DNA from: Liolophura sinensis
Taxonomy: Eukaryota; Mollusca; Polyplacophora; Chitonida; Chitonidae
Direction: 5' to 3'
Assembly (NCBI RefSeq): GCF_032854445.1
Contig: NC_088302.1
Location: 3,522,338-3,586,337, forward strand
DNA length: 64,000 bases
Under the pieces are notes generated by a model. It worked only from the letters and a program-made list of their open reading frames with translations, had not been told where the DNA came from and made no database searches. Shown one piece after another: positions 38,101 to 47,100 of the stretch (its first letter is position 1; each line of letters begins with the position of its first letter). The position numbers and the translations under genes are program-made.

Positions 38101-41100
38101 TTATGATCAGGTTTTTTTCACTCAGTTGTTTTTGTTCATGTTAACAATAATGATTAATTGATTTTTTTTGTTCTGATTTTCAGCACGAAAGGTGCCAATT
38201 CTGATTTTCAGTGGTGACAATGAAGGAGCTGTCATAAAGTGGGAGAGGATGCAGTCTAACCACTTCATGTACAGGTCAGTCAGAAATGTTGGAAGTCTCA
38301 TGAATGGTAATAACATGAGAGGTGATAATGATCTGTGTAAGTGGTAACAGTCAGATGGTTTGATCTTTTATATTTTTTACAGTTAGTATTTTATTTTTTG
38401 TAACTGTTCAGTCATGTGACATTTGTTGTCAGAAGTTGAAATACAAATGTTATATGAATCTTTGTCCCAGCTTTTACAAATAAGTGCAGAATAGGTTTTG
38501 TAAAGAAAAGACAGCTTACGATCCCCCTGCCCTCCATTCTTCTTATTATACCCGCACTATGGTGCTTCTTTTAGCAAGAGAGCTGTGGAGTAACAAATGC
38601 ATGCATTGAAACCTGAGATGACTTCACATCTACTCTCATCAAACTACTTCTCATATGTTTCACATCTAAGCTGAAGGAAAAGTGCACATTAAATTTTTTC
38701 ATTCATATACTTACTTCCCAGAGTTTAACAAATTGTCAGTTTTTGATCTGATCACATGCATGATGGGAAATGTATCTCAACAGTGTGTAACCTGGAGGAA
38801 GTATCAGTCACTACTGCACCATGGTTGGGATGAAGTCTAGAGGGGGCGGATGTATGATGGGCTTACATGTGCACTGGTTGCTTTCTCAGTCCATTAATTA
38901 AGGTTTCCATATATTTAGGCTACTGATGTTGTATTTTTTACTGTACCATTTGAACATTTATTGTGATTCCTACTCATATGTTGAATATAGTGGACCAATG
39001 TCATAACTGTCATAACACATCCTATTGCTCCTATATTTCAGTTGAACCATCTTCGGTGTCTACCATATCTTGGAGTCGGGACTTTATGTCATACGCAAAT
39101 TTATTAATTTATTTTCAGCAAGGAGTCTTTTATCTTAAGTGACTCCAAGATAAAGAAGACTCGTCGTACAGGTAGCAAAGCGAGGGAGTTGATGCTTGAG
39201 CAACAAGAGTCAGAGGAGGAGAAGGCAAAAACGGAAACTGGCAGCAGCTTTAGCAACAAAGTCATTACCAGTCATTACACTTTTAACCAGCCTGTCATCC
39301 CACCTGTAAGTACACCTGTGTCTCACAGCCATTACACCTGTACCTTTATACTAGTCATTACACCTTCAAGCATCCTGTCATTCAACCTGTCATAACCATT
39401 ACACCTATATCTGTGTAACAGTCACATACACATTTAATCAGCCTGTTATCCCACCTGTAAGTTCAGGTGCTTGTTACAATCTTTCTTAAACATTCAACTC
39501 TTGTTTTGTCACATGGTTTGTATTGAACACATTGGCGCATTCTTTTTTTGTAACTGATTTGAACAGCTAATTGAATAGCTAATGTTGAATTTCGAAAGAG
39601 CTATTTAAAGATTATTAATATGCTGCTTTTTGTTATTATTTTGGTAATTATTAAGCATTTTCTCGGGGACATGAAGGTAATTGCTTGTAACGTTGTTTTC
39701 TAGCTGTTTTATATACAGGAAGGATTATACTGCATGTGTGTTGCATGAAGGCTGTGTGCTCAGTATACCTTTGTATGTACATGTATGCAAATGTCTATGT
39801 ACTGATAGACATCCCTCTGTTCTTAACTATTCTCAATCCATCAACAGCTGCTTTATACAGATATTATAATTTACTATAAACTGTAATTTTCCATGAACAA
39901 GAATTTTCCATAAACTTGAATATTTTAACTTGCAGTGTATTGTATTTTTGCAGGGATTATAAACAGTATTTTGAATATGTTTTACCTGCTTCTAGCTGTG
40001 CGATATTTAAGTTTATACATGTAGTTTGTGTAGAATGCAATATCCCTGGAGTGGTAAAGGTGATAAGTGAAGTAATTATGCAATTAAGGTGAAGTTTTAT
40101 AATTTATTGAAAAATTATAAGGAATTTACCCATGGCTTTCAATTATAAACAAACTGTGTTCGCTCTCTGATAAAGTGCCACCGTATATTTTGATTAAATA
40201 CAACATATTCAGCTCAGTCAACAAGCTTAATAGACCATGTACAAACCATGGTGAACTGGAATGCATTTTTATTTGCACATGCCATTGTATACATGTATAC
40301 CAAAACTGTTTGCATATATACATATTCTAGCTGTCGTGATCATGTATTTACCTCACTATTTGCTTTCAAATTATACTGTGTGTAATTGTCATATTTTTTA
40401 TTTGACATTTTAAAAGTATCTTTCACCCTTTATATTATTCATCAAATTCTCTGTTCTACAACTTGTTGATTACTTTTTGTGTAATGTTTGTAAATTAGAG
40501 GATATAGAGTGTAGCACACATTAAATGATATTATATTTCATAGCAAAGATTATTTGCATTAAGTGTTTCTCCTTGCTAAATCAAGTGAATTTCTAATATT
40601 ATACAATGCTGTCAGTTTTGAGATAGCAGTGATCACCAGAAAAAAGGCTGTTCATTGCCTTCTGTGTACCTTGTCATGAGTCTAATGCTATGCTTTCTAT
40701 TGCAGGTCTCCACCCACAAGCATCCTCATACGACCATTTCAAAGATCATATTTGTGGAGAGTCTAGACTACATTCTGGCGGCCTCAGAGGACAGTAACAT
40801 ATGTACGTATATTTTGATCTTTTCACAGTCATTTGGACTGAAAGTGAAGTAGGGTTGAGGATGAGATTATTTGAAAAATCTTCAGACCTTGCACACATAT
40901 CACAGATGGGAAGGTGGCTTATTTGTAAATCCCTGCCTTGTGTGAAGCAGGTCCTTGATTCATTGTTATGTCAAAAAATGATTGTTACAATGTATTAATT
41001 TCTACAGTTCACATCATTTTGTCTTTCAGTACATGACGTCATAATGCTGAGCTGTGAAAGGAACATTTGACATCAGTAAAATGGCATCACAGTCCTTGTG

Positions 41101-44100
41101 CCAGACCTTTGACAGGTCCTCATTTAGTACTATGTATACATCTGATTTGATTTAATTGGTGTTTTGCGCCGTACTCAAGATTATTGCACCTATATGACGG
41201 CGGCCAGCATTATGGTGGGATGAAACCAGGCAGAGCCTTGGGGAAATCCACGACCATCCCACTTACGGCCGGAGAGCATACATCTGAAGGTGATAACATA
41301 CACTTGTCACCTCCAGTATGTATGCAATCCAGTCAATGCCAGGTTAAATGCATAATGCTATGTTTTATACTGTAATATACCTACACTGTAACCAAATTTC
41401 AGCATGACTGTACAATACATTCATACATCACATATGTTAGCTTTTGGCTTTAATTAACCTGATACAACTTGTATAGTAGATTACATTTCACCTTACTGTA
41501 TGTACAAAGGCAAGCAAACCTTTACATTTCCTCTAAATGTAGTGTTCAAATTTTTGAACTTCTGGGTACCCGTTATGAATCGGTCTAACTTGTGCCAGGC
41601 ACTACTTCCGTGATGTCCATGACGACATATAGTGAATACACAAAAACACCACTAATAGTGCTGAGGATGCAATGGTGTGACAGTGCCCCTGTCATTTGCA
41701 GATGTATGACTGAATTGACTTGCCTGTTTCAGCTGTATGAATGAATTGACTTGCATGTTTCAGATGTGTAAGGTTTTGACTTGCATGTTTCAGATGTGTA
41801 TGGTTTTGACTTGCATGTTTCAGATGTGTAAGGTTTTGACTTGCATGTTTCAGATGTGTACAGTTTGACTTGCATGTTTCATATGTGTAAGGTTTTGACT
41901 TACATGTTTCAGATGTGTGGAGTTTTGACTTGCATGTTTCATCTGTATGAATAAATTGACTAGCATGTTTCAGATGTGTGAGTTTTTGACTTTCATGTTT
42001 TAGAAGTGTGGGCTTTTGACTTGTTTGTTTCAGATGTGTACAGTTTTGACTTGCATATTTCAGAAGTGGAGTGTTTTAACTTGCATGTTTCAGATGTGTA
42101 GGGTTTTGAATTTCATGTTTCAGAAGTGGAGTGTTTTCACTTGCATGTTTCAGATGTGTAGGGTTTTGACTTTTATGTTTCAGAAGTGTAGGCTTTTATC
42201 TTTCATGTTTCAGATATGTACAGTTTTGAGTTGCATGTTTCAGATGTGTACGGTTTTGACTTGCATGTTTCAGATGTGTGGGATTTTGACTTTCATGTTT
42301 CAGATGTGTATGGTTTTGACTTTCATATTTCTGAAGTGGAGGGTTTTGACTTGCATGTTTCAGATGTGTACGGTTTTGACTTTCATGTTTCAGATGTGTG
42401 GGGTTTTGACGACGCTGCGGTCGGGGTCCTGAAGAACATGAGGCCCCATGACTCTGAGTCATTGATCAGGAAATTTGCTATATTACTGGATAATGATTCT
42501 GCTCTTCTTCCTCAAAACACCAAAACAACCAATGTAAGTCCATGCTGTCATTCTACTAGGAAAGGAAGTGTAATATATGTATATACGTATAACCATATAA
42601 CATGAAGGGTAAAGTGATCATATGTTAAAAAAACTTGTTACCTTTCACAGTGTGCTTATGTTCTAATATCAGGTACATGCACATGTGCTTGGCTCTGCAA
42701 ATCATTTCTCTGTTATGTCTATTATGTATCATTTTCGCAGACTTTAGCATCTCATTTACTGTATGAATATATATTGTGATTTTCACAAGCCTTGAATGGC
42801 CATAGACAAAGTCTATCTTGGTCTAGCTGTGTAACCTGTCTAGTGAGTTCCACATGAAGAGCCAAATTGAGTACGGCGATTTATGCAACAAATAGCATTT
42901 CCAGGATCTAACAACTTAGCGATTGATGGTGCTCATCTTTGCATTTGTGCAGTCTAACTTTGGTTGAGGACCTTGGTGTGCATATCTGTATGCTACACAT
43001 GAGGAAGGTGGTCATTAACTTCCTGAAACACAGGCACTTGGGTTTTCCCCACCCATATGCCTGAATGTTAAACAACAATCAGATCTATCAATAAATAAAC
43101 AATAGTTTGTTCTCTAGTGCATGTCAATTCATCGGATCATTTTGATCACCAGCATTCTGGAGGAATCAGGAGGCTGGCTACTTGCTTACTATTTAACAAT
43201 ACATCACTTTTTGTGTAGGGTTATTGTAATTTCATAATCTTTGTTTAGCATTGTTGGCATCTGTACAAATTTTTTTCAAGTTCTCTGTCAATTCTTAATG
43301 CTTGTGAGATCATTGTGTTGTAGGAGAGTGATTCGGTGACCAACAGAGTGGCAGGTTTGTGTGCAAATATGTGTTATCTGAGCATGTCAGCTGTGTGACT
43401 AGCATGTAGTTATTACCAGAGAGCACGGCTTTAACAGTACTTATGTGGTGAGTAATGTGTAATCTTTGCCTCACTATTTTGAATCTTAATTATGTTCAAA
43501 CGTTTCATTTGATTTGTTCAAACAGATTACGCGTTGTAATTTTTATTGGTCAGATATTTTTAATCTCAGGAAAAGCCATCATGTTGCTAATGAAAGTTGT
43601 TATCTGAAATTTTGTAATTTGCAAAAATTGGGCAGTGTAACTCAGTACTTCTCCTCTGAAAGGAACTCTTATCTGCCAACTGCCAGCAAAACTCAGTTGT
43701 GTCAGTACGGTATTTGCCCTATTTATGCCATACTTTCAGCAATGTGATAATACATACTAAAAACCATGTTTTATAAAGCCATGCCGCATGTTTTGGATAG
43801 NNNNNNNNNNNNNNNNNNNNNNNNNNNNNNNNNNNNNNNNNNNNNNNNNNNNNNNNNNNNNNNNNNNNNNNNNNNNNNNNNNNNNNNNNNNNNNNNNNNN
43901 NNNNNNNNNNNNNNNNNNNNNNNNNNNNNNNNNNNNNNNNNNNNNNNNNNNNNNNNNNNNNNNNNNNNNNNNNNNNNNNNNNNNNNNNNNNNNNNNNNNN
44001 AGCTGTAGTACAGAACAGCAGGGAGACCTGACAGACGTGGCCTGTGATGGGGTTATCCTGGACATGGACTACAACCCTGTAGCATGAGTACATGACACAT

Positions 44101-47100
44101 ATCATAGCTGTAGTACAGAACAGCTGGGAGACCTGACAGACGTGGCCTGTGATGGGGTTATCCTGGACATGGACTACAACCCTGTAGCGTGCGTACATGA
44201 CACATACCGTACATCTAGTACAGAACAGTAGGGAGACCTGACAGACGTGGCCTGTGATGGGGTTATCCTGGACATGGACTACAACCCTGTAGCGTGAGTA
44301 CATGACACATATCATAGCTGTAGTACAGAACAGCAGGGAGACCTGACAGACGTAGCCTGTGATGGGGTTATCCTGGACATGGACTACAACCCTGTAGCAT
44401 GAGTACACGACACATATCATAGCTGTAGTACAGGACAGCAGGGAGACCTGACAGACATGGCCTGTGATGGGGTTATCCTGGACATGGACTACAACCCTGT
44501 AGCGTGAGTACATGACACATATCATAGCTGTAGTACAGAACAGCAGGGAGACCTGACAGACGTGGCCTGTGATGGGGTTATCCTGGACATGGACTACAAC
44601 CCTGTAGCATGAGTACACGACACATATCATAGCTGTAGTACAGAACAGCAGGGAGACCTGACAGACGTGGCCTGTGATGGGGTTATCCTGGACATGGACT
44701 ACAACCCTGTAGCGTGAGTACACGACACATATCATAGCTGTAGTACAGGACAGCAGGGAGACCTGACAGACATGGCCTGTGATGGGGTTATCCTGGACAT
44801 GGACTACAACCCTGTAGCATGAGTACATGACACATATCATAGCTGTAGTACAGGACAGCAGGGAGACCTGACAGACGTGGCCTGTGATGGGGTTATCCTG
44901 GACATGGACTACAGCCCTGTAGCGTGAGTACATGACACATATCATAGCTGTAGTACAGGACAGCAGGGAGACCTGACGGACGTGGCCTGTGATGGGGTTA
45001 TCCTGGACATGGACTACAACCCTGTAGCATGAGTACACGACACATATCATAGCTGTAGTACAGGACAGCAGGGAGACCTGACAGACGTGGCCTGTGATGG
45101 GGTTATCCTGGACATGGACTACAGCCCTGTAGCGTGAGTACACGACACATATCATAGCTGTAGTACAGGACAGCAGGGAGACCTGACAGACGTGGCCTGT
45201 GATGGGGTTATCCTGGACATGGACTACAACCCTGTAGCATGAGTACATGACACATATCATAGCTGTAGTACAGGACAGCAGGGAGACCTGACAGACATGG
45301 CCTGTGATGGGGTTATCCTGGACATGCACTACAACCCTGTAGCGTGAGTACACGACACATATCATAGCTGTAGTACAGGACAGCAGGGAGACCTGACGGA
45401 CGTGGCCTGTGATGGGGTTATCCTGGACATGGACTACAACCCTGTAGCATGAGTACACGACACATATCATAGCTGTAGTACAGGACAGCAGGGAGACCTG
45501 ACAGACGTGGCCTGTGATGGGGTTATCCTGGACATGGACTACAGCCCTGTAGCATGAGTACACGACACATATCATAGCTGTAGTACAGGACAGCAGGGAG
45601 ACCTGACAGACATGGCCTGTGATGGGGTTATCCTGGACATGCACTACAACCCTGTAGCGTGAGTACACGACACATATCATAGCTGTAGTACAGAACAGTA
45701 ATGATGGTGTGAGCTTTTAACATGCCAACACAGGAGGTATAAACATTTTATATTTCACATGAATAGAGGTTGAGGTAGTAATTTAATACGGCATTGCTTA
45801 AACATCATTGGAATGACAACGGGTAATGTTATGCTAATATGTCTGTACATGTATGCTCAGGTGGCCATAGTGTTGTTGTTTACTGAGCTGGTTTTAAAGT
45901 CACAGGCAGTGGCCGGAGCTGATTCAACTGAGGCTTTGTACCGGGAGGTTTGCACATGTGTACCACAGTATGTGGTGAAGGTCACTGCATGGCTTATTCC
46001 AGACAGGGGGAATATTAACCCTCAACAATCTGTAGGTTTGTGATGTTAAATAAATGTCAGTGTGGACTGTGTAAATACTAACCTGAACATTTACATTCAT
46101 TAACTGCATCGAACGTGTTAACGTCATCAAATTTCTTTGAGCTTGTAACTTTTGTTTTATACATGGATGTTATACAGGAAAGAACTTGCTTAATTCCTGT
46201 AATGTGATGGTACTATTTTTATGGGAATTACTTTGAGCATGTATGCTATGAATGATTGAATGATTGGGTTTTAAAGTTACATTATCAGTATTTCAGCCTG
46301 TGATAGCCTTTCCCTAACAAACTATTCATTCTGTTGTAGGAATGAGTTTGCTTATGCTTCCTCTGATAAGATGGTGTACATCAGGAAGTTCTCAACCGTG
46401 GGGACGAAGATGAGGCTGGTGAACACGTTACAGGGCCATGACGGGGACATCACGTGTGTCGTGTGGAACAAAGTCAGGAACAAGTGGGTCACAGGCTCTG
46501 AGGATTCCACCATCAGGATATGGGTATGTCGGCTACACAGCCACATTGCTCTAGAAAGTTAAAGGTGGTAATTACTGTACGGATGATGAGTTATAAATAA
46601 ACATACACATTAGACAGACTCTTATGCTAGTGGCGAGAAAGGGAAGTACATACATCTACACTTCTGTAAACACACACACATACCTTCCTCCCAGAGACTA
46701 TTACATAAAGTATACGAAAAATCATATTCTGAGAAATATTTGTTAATGAATTTGCTCGTAGATATTCTCTTGACATCATTCCCTTTTGGATATTTTATCC
46801 CTCACAAAAACACAAGTTTACAACAAAGAACGCTATTGAACAGTTGTGTGTATTTGTTATGCAGGCTGGTGATGGGATGAACGAGTGTGAGCAGGTGCTA
46901 GCAGCTCCAGGAGGGGTCTGCTGTATGTGTGTGGATGTGTTCAATGGCTGTATAGTGGCAGGGATGCAGAATGTCATCAGGTATGTTCATGTCATCAGGT
47001 ATGCTCATCTATCAGATTATAAACAACTCGTACACAGTTGTCAAAATGGATCCTGTACTATTCAGATAAGCTGTCCAATAAGTTTATTGGAAAAGCTCAA

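Noticed and set aside
42196..42462. Minus-strand 88-codon frame over the 30-bp array
   Set aside because: Repeat product; the plus strand carries the exon 14 acceptor and coding sequence in the same place.
43719..45680. 653-codon open frame on the minus strand across the exon array
   Set aside because: It exists because the 105-bp unit is divisible by 3 and lacks a stop in that frame; it also runs through the N gap. The plus-strand reading has matching splice sites and phases and gives real WD sequence.
35078..45707. CRISPR-like arrays of regular repeats
   Set aside because: Units are direct head-to-tail repeats without unique spacers, lie in introns of an animal gene, and have no cas genes nearby.
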